Shown here: positions 22,061-31,252 of the stretch, one piece after another | Position numbering within the stretch: the stretch's first letter is position 1 | Layout of the letters: the number at the start of each line of letters is the position of its first letter | From: Pseudomonas fluorescens | Lineage (GTDB): Bacteria > Pseudomonadota > Alphaproteobacteria > UBA2136 > UBA6156 | Assembly: GCA_003241595.1 (NCBI GenBank) | Contig: QFOU01000003.1 | Location: 1-50,202 of the forward strand | DNA: 50,202 nt | Reading direction: 5' to 3' | Notes under the pieces: model-generated | What the model was told of the DNA's origin: nothing | What the model saw: the letters and a program-made list of their open reading frames with translations, nothing else | Database searches by the model: none | Translations under genes and position numbers: made by a program

Positions 22061-24454
22061 ATGAAAATCGTTCTCTCGTGGCTGGAAAGCTTCCTCGACC
22101 TTAAACCCGGTACCACTCCGCAAGCTCTGGAAACCGCGCTGATCCAACTCGGCCACGAGGTCGACGCCATCGAGACCTCCGGCAACACCTTCAACAACGT
22201 TGTCATCGGTAAGGTTATCAGCCGCGAACAACACCCCAACGCCGACAAACTCGGTGTGTGTATGGTCGATGCCGGCGAAGGCACGCCCCGCCAGATCGTC
22301 TGCGGCGCCCCCAATGCCCGCGCCGGGATCATGGTCGCCGTCGCCATGCCGGGCGCCGTGTTGCCGGGCGATTTCGCCATCAAGTCCTCCAAGATCCGCG
22401 ATGTCGAAAGCCATGGCATGCTCTGCTCGCAACGCGAACTCGGCATGGGCGACGAGCACAACGGTATCTGGGAGATCGAAGACACTACCGCGCAGATCGG
22501 TGCCCCGCTCGCCACCATCCTGCCCGCCCCGCAAACCGTGCTGGATGTCGCCCTGACTCCCAACCGCGGCGACTGCTTCTCGCACCTCGGCCTCGCCCGC
22601 GACCTCGCCGCACTGAATATGGGTAAGCTCAAACCGCTCCCGAATTTCACCCCGTCCACCACACCGACCAGCATTAAGGCTCAGTCCACCACCGAGAACT
22701 GCCCCAGCCTCAACCTGCTGGAGATCACGGGTATCACCAACACTCAAGCTCCCGCGCACATCCGCGCGCAGCTGGAAGCCGCCGGCCTCCGCCCCAAAAA
22801 CGCACTGGTCGATGCCACCAACTACACCATGCTCGCGCTGGGCCAGCCGATGCACGCCTACGATGCCGACAAGCTCTCCGGCAGTACCATCACCGCCGCT
22901 GCCGCCAACGGCACCGAATCCTTCGAAGGCCTCAACGACATCAAACTGAACCTTAACGAAGGTGACGTCATCATCACCGATGGTGCCGGTATCGTCGGCC
23001 TCGGCGGTATCCTTGGCGGCCACGGCAGCGCGGTGTCGGAATCCACCACGCGCATCGTGCTGGAAGCCGCCTACTTCAACCCCGTGCGCATCGCGCTCTC
23101 CGGCCAGAGCCACATCCTCCACACCGATGCCCGCCAACGTTTCGAACGCGGCATCGATCCCCAACTGGCACCCTATGCCTTGCAATACTGCGCGGCGCTT
23201 ATCGCCGAATGGACCGGCGGCCAGATCTCCGCTCCCGTCAGCGCAGGCCAAGGCACCCCCATGCCCGCCGCTATCACCTACAGCCCCGGCTTCTTCAACC
23301 AGTACATCGGGATTGAAGTTGGCGCCGAGCGCCAGCAAGAGATCCTCGAATCCCTCGGCTTCACCATCGCCGCGAAGGGCAATGAATGGCAGGTCGCTCC
23401 GCCGTCCTTCCGCACCTACATGAGCACACCGGAAGACCTCACCGAAGAGGTCCTTCGCGTGGTCGGCTACGAAAACGTGCCCTCCGTCCTGCCCCACGGC
23501 ATCGGCGGCCAATTCGCCGTCAATGGTGCACCCATCAGCCTCGACCGCTTGGCCCGCCGCGCCACCGCCGCTTCAGGCTTCCTCGAAGTGATGACCTACA
23601 GCTTCATTGGCCAAAGTACTGCCGAGCAATTTGCCAATGGCCGCGACCTCCTCAGTCTCGCCAACCCGCTCGCACAAACCGACATGACCACCATGCGCCC
23701 GTCGCTGTTGCCGGGTCTCTTGCACGCGCTCAGCCGCAACTTTGCCAATTCCGATCCCACCCCACGCTTGGCCGAAGTCGGCAAAACCTTCACTGCCACC
23801 AAGGGGAAAATGGACGAATCCCTCATGGCCGCCGGCGTGCTCGCCGCCACCGGCGCCCGCCACTGGAACACGGCGGAAGCCAAGCCGGATACCTTCGCCG
23901 CCAAAGCCGCCGCAATGCAAATTCTCGCAACCCTCGGTGCACCCGTCGAGTCCGCGACTGTAACGGCCACTGCACCAGCCCATTACCACCCCGGCCGTAG
24001 TGGCACGCTCGCGGTCGGTCCGTTCACACTGGCCACCTTTGGTGAGTTGCACCCCGCCCTTATCAAGCAGTATGGTTACCCCAGCAACGCAGGCCCGATT
24101 GCGATTTTTGAAATCCACCTCGAACCGCTGCTGAAGCTGCAAAACAAACCCCGCCCATGGTCGGCCTCGCCCTATCCGCATGTCACGCGCGACTTGGCCT
24201 TCCTGCTGCCCAAAGCCGTCACCGCCGCGCAGGTCACCGGTGCTATTCAGGCCACCCGTCAGCCGCTCATCAAGTCGGTCGAGGTCTTCGATCACTATGC
24301 CGGCGATAAACTCCCCGCCGACACCTACTCGCTCGCGCTCTCCCTCACCTTGCAAAGCGCCGAGAAGACCCTGACCGAGGCCGACATCACCCCCGTCGTG
24401 CAAAAGGCCATAGATGCCGTCCAGAGCGGCCTCAATGGAACGCTCCGTGCCTAA
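22061..24454 (+). CDS. pheT: Phenylalanine--tRNA ligase beta subunit
   Basis: Beta subunit, 797 residues, carrying tRNA-binding and editing functions. Domains in order: EMAP-II-like OB fold (about 40-150; HPNADKLGVCMVDAG, QIVCGAPNARAGIMVAVAMPGAVL), B3/B4 editing domain (about 200-380; VDATNYTMLALGQPMHAYDADKL), B5 domain (about 400-470; GFTIAAKGNEWQVAPPSFR), catalytic-like core, and the C-terminal FDX-ACB anticodon-binding domain (last 90 residues; WSASPYPHVTRDLAFLLPK). Length is normal. AAAGG lies just before the ATG. dsbB follows 16 bases downstream and is probably co-transcribed. Confidence 0.97.
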   Translation: MKIVLSWLESFLDLKPGTTPQALETALIQLGHEVDAIETSGNTFNNVVIGKVISREQHPNADKLGVCMVDAGEGTPRQIVCGAPNARAGIMVAVAMPGAVLPGDFAIKSSKIRDVESHGMLCSQRELGMGDEHNGIWEIEDTTAQIGAPLATILPAPQTVLDVALTPNRGDCFSHLGLARDLAALNMGKLKPLPNFTPSTTPTSIKAQSTTENCPSLNLLEITGITNTQAPAHIRAQLEAAGLRPKNALVDATNYTMLALGQPMHAYDADKLSGSTITAAAANGTESFEGLNDIKLNLNEGDVIITDGAGIVGLGGILGGHGSAVSESTTRIVLEAAYFNPVRIALSGQSHILHTDARQRFERGIDPQLAPYALQYCAALIAEWTGGQISAPVSAGQGTPMPAAITYSPGFFNQYIGIEVGAERQQEILESLGFTIAAKGNEWQVAPPSFRTYMSTPEDLTEEVLRVVGYENVPSVLPHGIGGQFAVNGAPISLDRLARRATAASGFLEVMTYSFIGQSTAEQFANGRDLLSLANPLAQTDMTTMRPSLLPGLLHALSRNFANSDPTPRLAEVGKTFTATKGKMDESLMAAGVLAATGARHWNTAEAKPDTFAAKAAAMQILATLGAPVESATVTATAPAHYHPGRSGTLAVGPFTLATFGELHPALIKQYGYPSNAGPIAIFEIHLEPLLKLQNKPRPWSASPYPHVTRDLAFLLPKAVTAAQVTGAIQATRQPLIKSVEVFDHYAGDKLPADTYSLALSLTLQSAEKTLTEADITPVVQKAIDAVQSGLNGTLRA

Positions 24455-24470
24455 GTAAGGTTATCCCGCC

Positions 24471-24962
24471 ATGAATCCGCTCCACCTCACCACCCGCCAA
24501 CTCTTCCTGCTTCTTGCGCTGCTGGGTGCGGGGCTGTCATTGTCGGGTTTTGTGCTGGAATACGGCTTTGGCGTCATCCCCTGCAAAATGTGTTGGTGGC
24601 AACGTTATGCCCATTGGGCCGTCACCGCTTTGGCGCTCTTCGGTACCACTACCCGCTGGCCGCGCTGGACGTTGAGCGCCATCATCGCCGTTACACTCGG
24701 CGGTCTTGGCATAGCCCTCTGGCAATTCGCCGCCCAACACGGCTGGCTACCATTCCCCGCCGCTTGCGGCACCAGTGCCGAGCAAGCCTTGGCTTCTGCC
24801 GATGACCTCCTCACCAGCATGAACCGCGTCAAGATTGTCCCCTGCGACCAGGAAGGCTTCAAACTCTTCGGCCTCTCTCTCGCGGGTTGGAATATTCCAG
24901 CATCACTGGCCGTGATAAGTCTCTCGATATTTGGCATTTGCCGCTCCCGCATCTTGAAATAG
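24471..24962 (+). CDS. dsbB: Disulfide bond formation protein DsbB
   Basis: Inner-membrane quinone-linked oxidase that recharges the periplasmic oxidant DsbA. The 163 residues give four membrane segments. The first periplasmic loop holds the redox pair C38-x2-C41 (PCKMCWWQR) and the second holds C99 (PAACG) and C125 (VPCDQ), the four cysteines needed for electron transfer to ubiquinone; the W-x-Q-R after the first pair is a family mark. It follows pheT closely with AAGG before the ATG. No dsbA is present in the window. Confidence 0.93.
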   Translation: MNPLHLTTRQLFLLLALLGAGLSLSGFVLEYGFGVIPCKMCWWQRYAHWAVTALALFGTTTRWPRWTLSAIIAVTLGGLGIALWQFAAQHGWLPFPAACGTSAEQALASADDLLTSMNRVKIVPCDQEGFKLFGLSLAGWNIPASLAVISLSIFGICRSRILK

Positions 24963-25031
24963 CGGCCGATCTATCCCATAACGGGGTTAGCGCAATCGGG
25001 GCACTGCCCTCCTCGTTCAAAGGTGTTACCC

Positions 25032-25220
25032 ATGGGTACTAAATTCTATCGCATCGTTGGTATCGGGCTAGGTCTTCTCCTTACGATTCTTCTGGCACTG
25101 GCCCTCACCCAAGTTTTCGGAAACTTCTTTATCGCACTTGGAGTGATTTGCTCCACCTGTACCGTGGTCTTGCTGGCTTGGACTCTCCCTGAGCTTAAGC
25201 GGGTGCTCGGCATGAATTGA
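25032..25220 (+). CDS. Small two-segment membrane protein, unknown function
   Basis: A 62-residue hydrophobic protein, MGTKFYRIVGIGLGLLLTILLALALT, then VFGNFFIALGVICSTCTVVLLAW and a charged tail LPELKRVLGMN; two membrane segments are predicted by eye. AAAGG precedes the ATG at 25032. An alternative GTG start nine bases upstream would add three residues. A terminator follows at 25243-25271. No family recognised. Confidence 0.6.
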   Translation: MGTKFYRIVGIGLGLLLTILLALALTQVFGNFFIALGVICSTCTVVLLAWTLPELKRVLGMN

Positions 25221-25242
25221 TATCTTCTCTACGCAAAGAGCG

Positions 25243-25271
25243 AAAAGGCAGTCCTCATGGCTGCCTTTTTT
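25243..25271 (+). terminator. Terminator after the small membrane protein gene
   Basis: AAAAGGCAG, nine-base loop, CTGCCTTTTTT. Plus strand. Confidence 0.8.
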
Positions 25272-25295
25272 GAGAGGTAAGGGAATAAAGTCACG

Positions 25296-25322
25296 AAAAA
25301 GGCGGCCCCAAAGGCCGCCTTT
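25296..25322 (-). terminator. Terminator of pnp
   Basis: Minus strand: AAAGGCGGCC, five-base loop, GGCCGCCTTTTT, 14 bases past the pnp stop. Confidence 0.9.
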
Positions 25323-25335
25323 TCTTATGCCAGAG

Positions 25336-27609
25336 TTACTCCGAACGACGCGGACGACGCTCGCCACGGTCACCACCGCGGTCGCGATCACGACCACCAC
25401 GGCCGCCGCGATCACGGTCGCCACGGTTACCACGGTTGTCGTCGCCTTCAGCGCGTTCACGCTTGGGGCTACCGCCGGCTTCAACTACAGCAGCCATGCG
25501 CTCGGCCACAACACCCTCTTGCGGGATGTCCTTGACGGTGAGGCGGATCTTGCCGCGGTCATCCAGGTCGATAACCTTCACGGTCACGCTCATGCCGCTT
25601 TCGAGCACGTCGGTGATGTGACCCAGACGTACAGGTACAACTTCGCTCACGTGCACCAGACCTTCCTTGCCGCCCATGAAGCTTACGAACGCACCGAAGT
25701 CGGTGGTATTCAGCACGGTACCGGCATAGGTCGCACCCATTTCCGGCATGGCGAACATGTTCTCAATGCGGGCAATACAGGCCTTCATGTTGTCGCGGCT
25801 TACGCTCGCCACAACCACCTTGCCGTCATCATCGATGTCGATGGTGCAGTTGTACTCTTCGCACAGACCACGGATGGTCTCGCCGCCCTTACCAATCAGA
25901 ACACGAATGTTGTCCTTCTCAATCTGAATGGTTTCCATCGCCGGGGCAAAGTCAGAGATCTCGGTACGGGCTTCAGTAATCGCCTTGGCCATCTTGCCGA
26001 GGATGTGCAAACGACCACCACGGGCTTGCTCAAGAGCCTGCTCCATGATCTCGCGGGTAATGGATGTGATCTTGATGTCCATCTGCAGCGCGGTGATACC
26101 GTCTTCCGAACCGGCAACCTTGAAGTCCATGTCACCCAGGTGGTCTTCGTCACCCATGATGTCACTCAGAACCACGTAGTCCTTACCTTCCTTCACGAGG
26201 CCCATCGCAATACCAGCGATCGGACGGGGCAGGGGGCAACCGGCCGCCATCAACGCCATGGAGGCACCGCACACGGTGGCCATGGAGGACGAACCGTTGG
26301 ATTCCAGAATTTCGGAAACAATGCGGATGGTGTATGGGAACTGCTCAGCGGTCGGCAGCAGCGGGTTGAGCGAACGCCAGCCCAACTTACCGTGACCGAT
26401 CTCGCGACGACCCGGGGCACCCATACGACCGGTTTCACCTACAGAGAAGGGAGGGAAGTTGTAGTGCAGCAGGAAGCGCTCTTTGCTTTCGCCTTCCATC
26501 ACGTCGATGATCTGCTCATCCTGACCGGTACCGAGGGTCACAACCACCAGCGCTTGGGTTTCGCCACGAGTGAACAGAGCACTTCCGTGGGTACGGGGCA
26601 GGGTGTCTACTTCAGCAACAATCGGACGGATGTCGGTCGGCTTACGGCCATCAATGCGGATTTCCTTCTTCAGAACATCGCGACGCAGTACGTCAGCCTG
26701 CATGTTCTTGATGAGCTTGGCCACCTTGTCAGCCTTGGCTTCGTCGCGGGCGTCTTCTTCACCGGCTTCAGCAGTCACAGCCGCCTTCTTCACGGTGTCG
26801 AGGGCCTTCACGCGGCTCTGCTTGTCCAGGATTTTGTAAGCGGCCACGATATCTTCGCCATAAGCCTTCTCAAGCTTGGCTTCCAGCTCAGAGGTGTCTT
26901 CGGCTTCCGGCATTTCGTAAGCAGGCTTGGCGGCCGCTTCGGCCAGTTCGCTAATGGCCTTGATGACCTTCTGGAAACGCTCGTGACCGAACATCACAGC
27001 TTCCAGCATCACGTCTTCCGGCAATTCCTTGGCTTCAGATTCCACCATCAGCACACCTTCGGTGGTACCGGCCACAACCAGATCAAGGTCGCTGTTGGCT
27101 TGCTCGGAAACGGTCGGGTTCAGCACAAGGGTGCCATCAATGAAGCCCACACGGGCGGCAGCGATGGGGCCGAGGAACGGAGCGCCGGAGATAGCAAGGG
27201 CAGCGCTCGCCGCGATCATGGCCGGAATGTCGGCTTCGTTTTCGCGGTCGTATTGCAGAACTTGGGTGACAACTTGGGTGTCGTTTTTAAAGCCTTTGGC
27301 AAACAGCGGACGGATCGGACGGTCGATCAAACGGGAGACAAGGGTCTCACGCTCGCCGGGCTGGCCTTCACGCTTCTTGAAGCCACCGGGGATACGGCCG
27401 CCGGCATAGAATTTCTCTTGGTAGTTGCAGGTGAGGGGGAAGAAATCCACACCGGCCTTGGGTTCTTTGGCAAATACCACGGTACCGAGAACAACCGTCT
27501 CGCCGTAAGTGACAACAACGGCACCGTCCGCTTGGCGGGCCATTTTACCGGTCTCAATGGTCAGCTGCTTGCCGCCCCATTCGATCGATTTTTTATAGAT
27601 TGTGAACAT
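25336..27609 (-). CDS. pnp: Polyribonucleotide nucleotidyltransferase (PNPase)
   Basis: Phosphorolytic 3'-5' exoribonuclease and degradosome component, 757 residues. Two RNase PH-like cores (YGETVVLGTVVFAKEPKAG..., and the second with SSMATVCGASMALMAAGCPL and SDIMGDEDHLGDMDFKVAGS), a KH domain (IRVLIGKGGETIRGL), and an S1 domain (GATYAGTVLNTTDFGAFVSFMGGKEGLVHVSEV). After the S1 domain the protein ends in an Arg/Gly/Asp-rich low-complexity tail of about 40 residues (RGDRDRGGRGGRDRDRG...), seen in several alphaproteobacterial PNPases and possibly an RNA or degradosome contact. The start has a strong Shine-Dalgarno AAGGAGGAAC. The rpsO gene that often precedes pnp is absent; trpS diverges instead. 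Confidence 0.97.
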   Translation of the reverse strand: MFTIYKKSIEWGGKQLTIETGKMARQADGAVVVTYGETVVLGTVVFAKEPKAGVDFFPLTCNYQEKFYAGGRIPGGFKKREGQPGERETLVSRLIDRPIRPLFAKGFKNDTQVVTQVLQYDRENEADIPAMIAASAALAISGAPFLGPIAAARVGFIDGTLVLNPTVSEQANSDLDLVVAGTTEGVLMVESEAKELPEDVMLEAVMFGHERFQKVIKAISELAEAAAKPAYEMPEAEDTSELEAKLEKAYGEDIVAAYKILDKQSRVKALDTVKKAAVTAEAGEEDARDEAKADKVAKLIKNMQADVLRRDVLKKEIRIDGRKPTDIRPIVAEVDTLPRTHGSALFTRGETQALVVVTLGTGQDEQIIDVMEGESKERFLLHYNFPPFSVGETGRMGAPGRREIGHGKLGWRSLNPLLPTAEQFPYTIRIVSEILESNGSSSMATVCGASMALMAAGCPLPRPIAGIAMGLVKEGKDYVVLSDIMGDEDHLGDMDFKVAGSEDGITALQMDIKITSITREIMEQALEQARGGRLHILGKMAKAITEARTEISDFAPAMETIQIEKDNIRVLIGKGGETIRGLCEEYNCTIDIDDDGKVVVASVSRDNMKACIARIENMFAMPEMGATYAGTVLNTTDFGAFVSFMGGKEGLVHVSEVVPVRLGHITDVLESGMSVTVKVIDLDDRGKIRLTVKDIPQEGVVAERMAAVVEAGGSPKRERAEGDDNRGNRGDRDRGGRGGRDRDRGGDRGERRPRRSE

Positions 27610-27775
27610 TCGTGTTCCTCCTTGATAAGGGGCGCCGTGTTCAAAGTAAGTCTGGAGAATGTTGCAGAATCCGGGCTTGTCCGCCCCCGCTTTATTCCAA
27701 CCGCCTGTGTACCGCTTCGCCGCTTTGTGTGTTGATCTGCTACTCTTTCAAGCTTCTTATACGTGACCCCATGGG

Positions 27776-27804
27776 CTGACACAAGCACGAAATGGGGTTA
27801 TAAG
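27776..27804 (+). promoter_or_regulatory. trpS promoter, leaderless or near-leaderless
   Basis: CTGACA (27776-27781), 17-bp spacer, TATAAG (27799-27804), then 7 nt to the ATG at 27812. Part of the -10 (TAAGG) could also be read as a short Shine-Dalgarno, so a slightly longer transcript cannot be excluded. Confidence 0.55.
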
Positions 27805-27811
27805 GTCGTAC

Positions 27812-28819
27812 ATGAGCAAGCCCATTCCCGCCAAACCCATCAGCTTCTCCGGCGTCCAACCCTCCGGTATTCCCAGCATTGGTAACCTCCTCGGCGCTTT
27901 CCGTCCCTTCGTCAAATACCAGGACACCCACCACGCCTACTTCTGCGTGGTCGATCACCACGCCATCACCGTGCGACAAGACCCCAAAGAACTGCGCGAG
28001 AACACGCTCGGCATCGCCGCCCGCTACATCTCGGCAGGCCTCAACCCCTCGCAGTGCACGCTCTTCATCCAGTCGCACGTCACCGCGCACGCCGAACTCG
28101 GCTGGATCCTCAACACCTTCACCCAGATGGGCGAACTGGAACGCATGACCCAGTATAAGGACAAAGCCGCGCGCCACACGCAAAACATCAACGCGGGCCT
28201 CTTCACTTATCCCTCGCTCATGGCCGCCGACATCCTGCTCTACAACACCAACGATGTGCCGGTCGGCGACGACCAGCTCCAGCACATCGAGCTGTGCCGC
28301 GATGTCGCCACCCGCTTCAACAATGCGTACGCTCCCACTTTTGTACTCCCCAAAGGTATCCTCCCCCAAGCGGCCGCCCGCGTGATGGACTTGCAGGAAC
28401 CCACCCGCAAAATGTCCAAATCGCAACCGGGTCCGGGTACTATTCTGCTGAACGAATCCCCCACTGAGGCCGCCAAAAAGATCAAACGCGCCCAAACCGA
28501 TAGCCTCGGCACCATCAAGTTCGACCGCGCCAACCAACCCGGCGTCACCAACCTGCTGGAGCTGCTGGCCGCCATGTCCAACCGCACTCCTCAAGAGGTC
28601 GCGAAAGAATTCGAAGGCCAACAATACGGTGCCCTCAAAAGCGCGGTGGCCGAAGCTGTGGTCTTCACGCTGGAGCCCCTCCAGGCCCGCTATAATGAAT
28701 TGATGAGCGACAAGGCCGAGCTGCTCAGCATCCTCAAAAAGGGTGCCGAGAAAGCCGACGAAGTGGCCTCCGTCACCCTCGCCAAAGTTAAAGAACACAT
28801 CGGTTACGTGGCGCGTTAA
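27812..28819 (+). CDS. trpS: Tryptophan--tRNA ligase
   Basis: Class I synthetase, 335 residues, the usual bacterial length. The HIGH-type motif is FSGVQPSGIPSIGNLLGAF, followed by DHHAITV and the Trp-binding GDDQLQHIELCRDVATRFN; the KMSKS loop is RKMSKSQPG. A membrane protein gene of the LPG-synthase type follows 48 bases downstream, possibly in the same transcript; no terminator is seen between them. Confidence 0.97.
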   Translation: MSKPIPAKPISFSGVQPSGIPSIGNLLGAFRPFVKYQDTHHAYFCVVDHHAITVRQDPKELRENTLGIAARYISAGLNPSQCTLFIQSHVTAHAELGWILNTFTQMGELERMTQYKDKAARHTQNINAGLFTYPSLMAADILLYNTNDVPVGDDQLQHIELCRDVATRFNNAYAPTFVLPKGILPQAAARVMDLQEPTRKMSKSQPGPGTILLNESPTEAAKKIKRAQTDSLGTIKFDRANQPGVTNLLELLAAMSNRTPQEVAKEFEGQQYGALKSAVAEAVVFTLEPLQARYNELMSDKAELLSILKKGAEKADEVASVTLAKVKEHIGYVAR

Positions 28820-28867
28820 GCGCCACTGGCTTTTCAAACATAATAAAAACGTAACCGGACTTTTTTC

Positions 28868-29854
28868 ATGCGCCTCACGTTCTCCCCCGCTCTCATCAAA
28901 AAAGCCGAGCGCTGGATTTTCGCCCTCATCGGCGGCACCGTGGTCGTCACCTTGGGGGCCACCCTGCTCGCCAGTAAGGAATCTCTGGGCGACAGCCTCT
29001 ACGCCATTCCCTGGGCCGCTGTGGGCTGGCTGGCCTTCCTCACGGTGGTGGAAAGCACCATCCGCTTCTGGCGTTACGATATAGCCGCCCGCGTGCTCAA
29101 ACTCAACGTGCCGTTCTGGCGCCTTATGTACTACTACACAGTCGGTTATGCATTGCTGCCCACGCCCGGCAAGGTCGGCACCGCCATTCGTCTGTGGCTG
29201 CTCAAGCAGTATCACGGCCTGCCGTACAGCCGTACGGCACCTCTTCTCATTATGGATTTTGTCTCCGACAGCATCGCCATGATCAGCCTTGCCAGCCTTT
29301 CGCTGCTGGTGCTGGATGATCCTCGCCTCAAAACCCTCGGCTTCATCCTCGGCGCGGGCCTCACCGTCGCGGTAGTGGCGACACTCATCGCCCCGCGCTA
29401 CATGGCCGCCAGCGTTAAAATGATGTACGCCGCCACCGGCAAACGCAGCCCGCGTAAGTTCGCCCGTATCCAGATGCTGGTGCGCACCACTGCCACCGTC
29501 CTTGGCCCGCGCCTCTTGCTCACCACCATTGCTCTCAGCTTTGTCGGATGGGCACTGATTGGTATGGGTATCGCCCACTTGGTCACCCAGTTCGGCATTC
29601 CGTTCTTTACCGCCACCGAAGGCTCCCTCGTGATCGCCCTCGGCACCATGGGCGGCTTCCTCACCATGATGCCCGCCGGCGTCGGCGGGGCCGAAGCCAC
29701 CATGGGCGGCCTGTTCGTCATGTTCGGAGTGCCCTTTGCGCAGGCGGTGCTCATCACCGCACTGGTGCGCCTGCTGGTGCTCTGGTTCACGGTGCTGGCA
29801 GGTCTGGCGCTGCTGCCCATCGCCCTGCGCAATGCTCCCAACCGCAAAACTTAA
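28868..29854 (+). CDS. Lysylphosphatidylglycerol synthase transmembrane-region family protein
   Basis: A 328-residue polytopic inner-membrane protein (about eight segments) of the LPG_synthase_TM/UPF0104 family. Typical pieces are VGYALLPTPGKVGTAIRLWLLKQYHGLPYSRTAPLLIMDFVSDSIAM, which matches the family pattern P-G-k-xG-xx-R-xxLl, and the C-terminal GTMGGFLTMMPAGVGGAEATMGGLF, the P-x-G-x-G-x-x-E motif. The C-terminal aminoacyl-transferase domain of true MprF is absent, so it is not a lysyl-PG synthase; short members of this family are thought to be flippase-like or lipid transporters. Transcription ends at the terminator 29877-29901. Confidence 0.82.
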   Translation: MRLTFSPALIKKAERWIFALIGGTVVVTLGATLLASKESLGDSLYAIPWAAVGWLAFLTVVESTIRFWRYDIAARVLKLNVPFWRLMYYYTVGYALLPTPGKVGTAIRLWLLKQYHGLPYSRTAPLLIMDFVSDSIAMISLASLSLLVLDDPRLKTLGFILGAGLTVAVVATLIAPRYMAASVKMMYAATGKRSPRKFARIQMLVRTTATVLGPRLLLTTIALSFVGWALIGMGIAHLVTQFGIPFFTATEGSLVIALGTMGGFLTMMPAGVGGAEATMGGLFVMFGVPFAQAVLITALVRLLVLWFTVLAGLALLPIALRNAPNRKT

Positions 29855-29876
29855 AGGGTGTAAGGCTGCAACAAAG

Positions 29877-29901
29877 AACCCCGCACACGGCGGGGTTTTT
29901 T
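29877..29901 (+). terminator. Terminator after the LPG-synthase-like gene
   Basis: AACCCCGC, five-base loop, GCGGGGTT then TTTT. It separates the plus-strand gene from the convergent LysE-like gene ending at 29924. Confidence 0.88.
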
Positions 29902-29923
29902 GGCGCGCTTTAAAAACGCTTCG

Positions 29924-30511
29924 CTAAAAAGGGGAGGGAAGTTCGGTCGCCTGCATCATGGCCAATCCGACGCACACAACCGAAACTGTACGAAATGCCA
30001 GCGGCCGCCACCGATGGAACATGGTGGAGTCGCTCAGTCGTCGGGAACGCAATAAGAACACCGACCACACGAACATCGCCGCCAGCATGACCGCAGGCGT
30101 CAGCAGGATTTTTTCGGCAAGGCTGTGGAGCACAAAACCGTTGTCATGCAGCCATCGGAATGACAGCGTGAATGCCAGAAAATTGCCCGGATGCAAACTG
30201 GTCGAAACCAGCCCGATCAGCAGGCTTGTCTGTCCGGAGGGCGAGACCACCACATGGGTCGACTTCCGCCAGAGGTAGATCGCCAAACACGGCAGGATCA
30301 CCAGATTGACATACTTCAGGGTTTCGAGGGGCAGAACCGTCCCCCAGATGGCGAACGTCACCAGAATCCCGTCACCCAGACAAACGCCCAATGCCAGTAA
30401 ACGCGCACTCGACCAATGGCCGTCTGCAGCTTGTGTCGAACCGGTGAACCCCATCGGGCCAACCGGAAGAGAAAGAAGAATACCTGTCGCCAGGAGTATG
30501 AAAAACGTCAT
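29924..30511 (-). CDS. LysE-like exporter family membrane protein, paralog 2
   Basis: A 195-residue membrane protein with about six hydrophobic segments. It resembles the LysE/RhtB amino-acid exporter superfamily: LSLPVGPMGFTGSTQAADGHWSSARLLALGVCLGDGILVTFAIWGT corresponds to the GPxxxxxxxxxxxGxxxGxxxxxGxxxGD opening, and TSLHPGNFLAFTLSFRWL to the conserved PxNxxxF block. The start at 30511 is chosen because AGGGCGG lies upstream and a longer reading from 30571 would add a polar, non-family N-terminus. Clearly paralogous to the gene at 30620 (shared GPMG, ALGVC, LHPGN-LAF), 108 bases upstream on the same strand. Confidence 0.72.
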   Translation of the reverse strand: MTFFILLATGILLSLPVGPMGFTGSTQAADGHWSSARLLALGVCLGDGILVTFAIWGTVLPLETLKYVNLVILPCLAIYLWRKSTHVVVSPSGQTSLLIGLVSTSLHPGNFLAFTLSFRWLHDNGFVLHSLAEKILLTPAVMLAAMFVWSVFLLRSRRLSDSTMFHRWRPLAFRTVSVVCVGLAMMQATELPSPF

Positions 30512-30619
30512 GTTATAAACCGCCCTATCAAGCCAGTCGAAATCAAGATCGGCGCCATCTAGGCCAATCACAGGGGAAAAAGCAACCCTAAACGCCTCCT
30601 GGCAGGGCAGGGACGCATG

Positions 30620-31231
30620 CTACTGATGCAGTTGTGTCAGGCCGCTATAAAATTCAAAGGCCGCAGCCAGCGCCGCACATGCACATACCGCAGCCAATAA
30701 GGTCTGCAATCGCGGTATCAGGCGTTCAAGCTCACGCGTGTTCCGCAGGCGTGCCGCATAATGTAACAGCAGCATCCATAAACACAGCGCGCCCAGCACC
30801 ACGCCGACGATCAGGGCGATGTGCCCCACCAACGTGCGGGCAACCCAGCCATGCGCATGCAACCAGTTAAAGGCCACGGCAAATGCCAGCACATTGCCGG
30901 GATGAAGCAACGTCGCGCTCACGCCAATTCCAAAACCGGCGGTGGTAGAGACCACGACCATCGGCTTGTGCGCGTTACGCCACAGATACCATGCCATCAC
31001 CAGCAACAGGGCCGCGCTACCACCGGCAAGCAACCATGGGGGGAGTGGCAGTCCCATTCCCAGCGTGGCCAAAAGGGCCAGAAAACCATCCGCGCTACAC
31101 ACACCGAGCGCAAGCATCTGCGCGCCCCGCAAATTACCCTTGGCGGCTTGGAGCGCACCAAGGGCACCCATGGGGCCTGCGGGAGCCGAAAGAACAACTC
31201 CCGCTGCCATACCGGCCAGCAATGTCATCAC
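30620..31231 (-). CDS. LysE-like exporter family membrane protein, paralog 1
   Basis: A 203-residue membrane protein, about six hydrophobic segments, with SAPAGPMGALGALQAAKGNLRGAQMLALGVCSADGFLALLATLG and LLHPGNVLAFAVAFNWLHAHGW, the two conserved blocks of LysE/RhtB exporters. It starts 21 bases after the glutamate dehydrogenase stop and is followed by its paralog, so the three genes probably form one transcript. Export of an amino acid or derivative linked to glutamate catabolism is a reasonable guess; the substrate is not readable from sequence. Confidence 0.75.
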   Translation of the reverse strand: MMTLLAGMAAGVVLSAPAGPMGALGALQAAKGNLRGAQMLALGVCSADGFLALLATLGMGLPLPPWLLAGGSAALLLVMAWYLWRNAHKPMVVVSTTAGFGIGVSATLLHPGNVLAFAVAFNWLHAHGWVARTLVGHIALIVGVVLGALCLWMLLLHYAARLRNTRELERLIPRLQTLLAAVCACAALAAAFEFYSGLTQLHQ

Positions 31232-31252
31232 GGCGAGGGAGCCGTCCTATTC

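Noticed and set aside
25270..27735. Open frame of 821 codons opposite pnp
   Set aside because: Antisense shadow of pnp codon bias; low-complexity Thr/His/Val content and no start signal.
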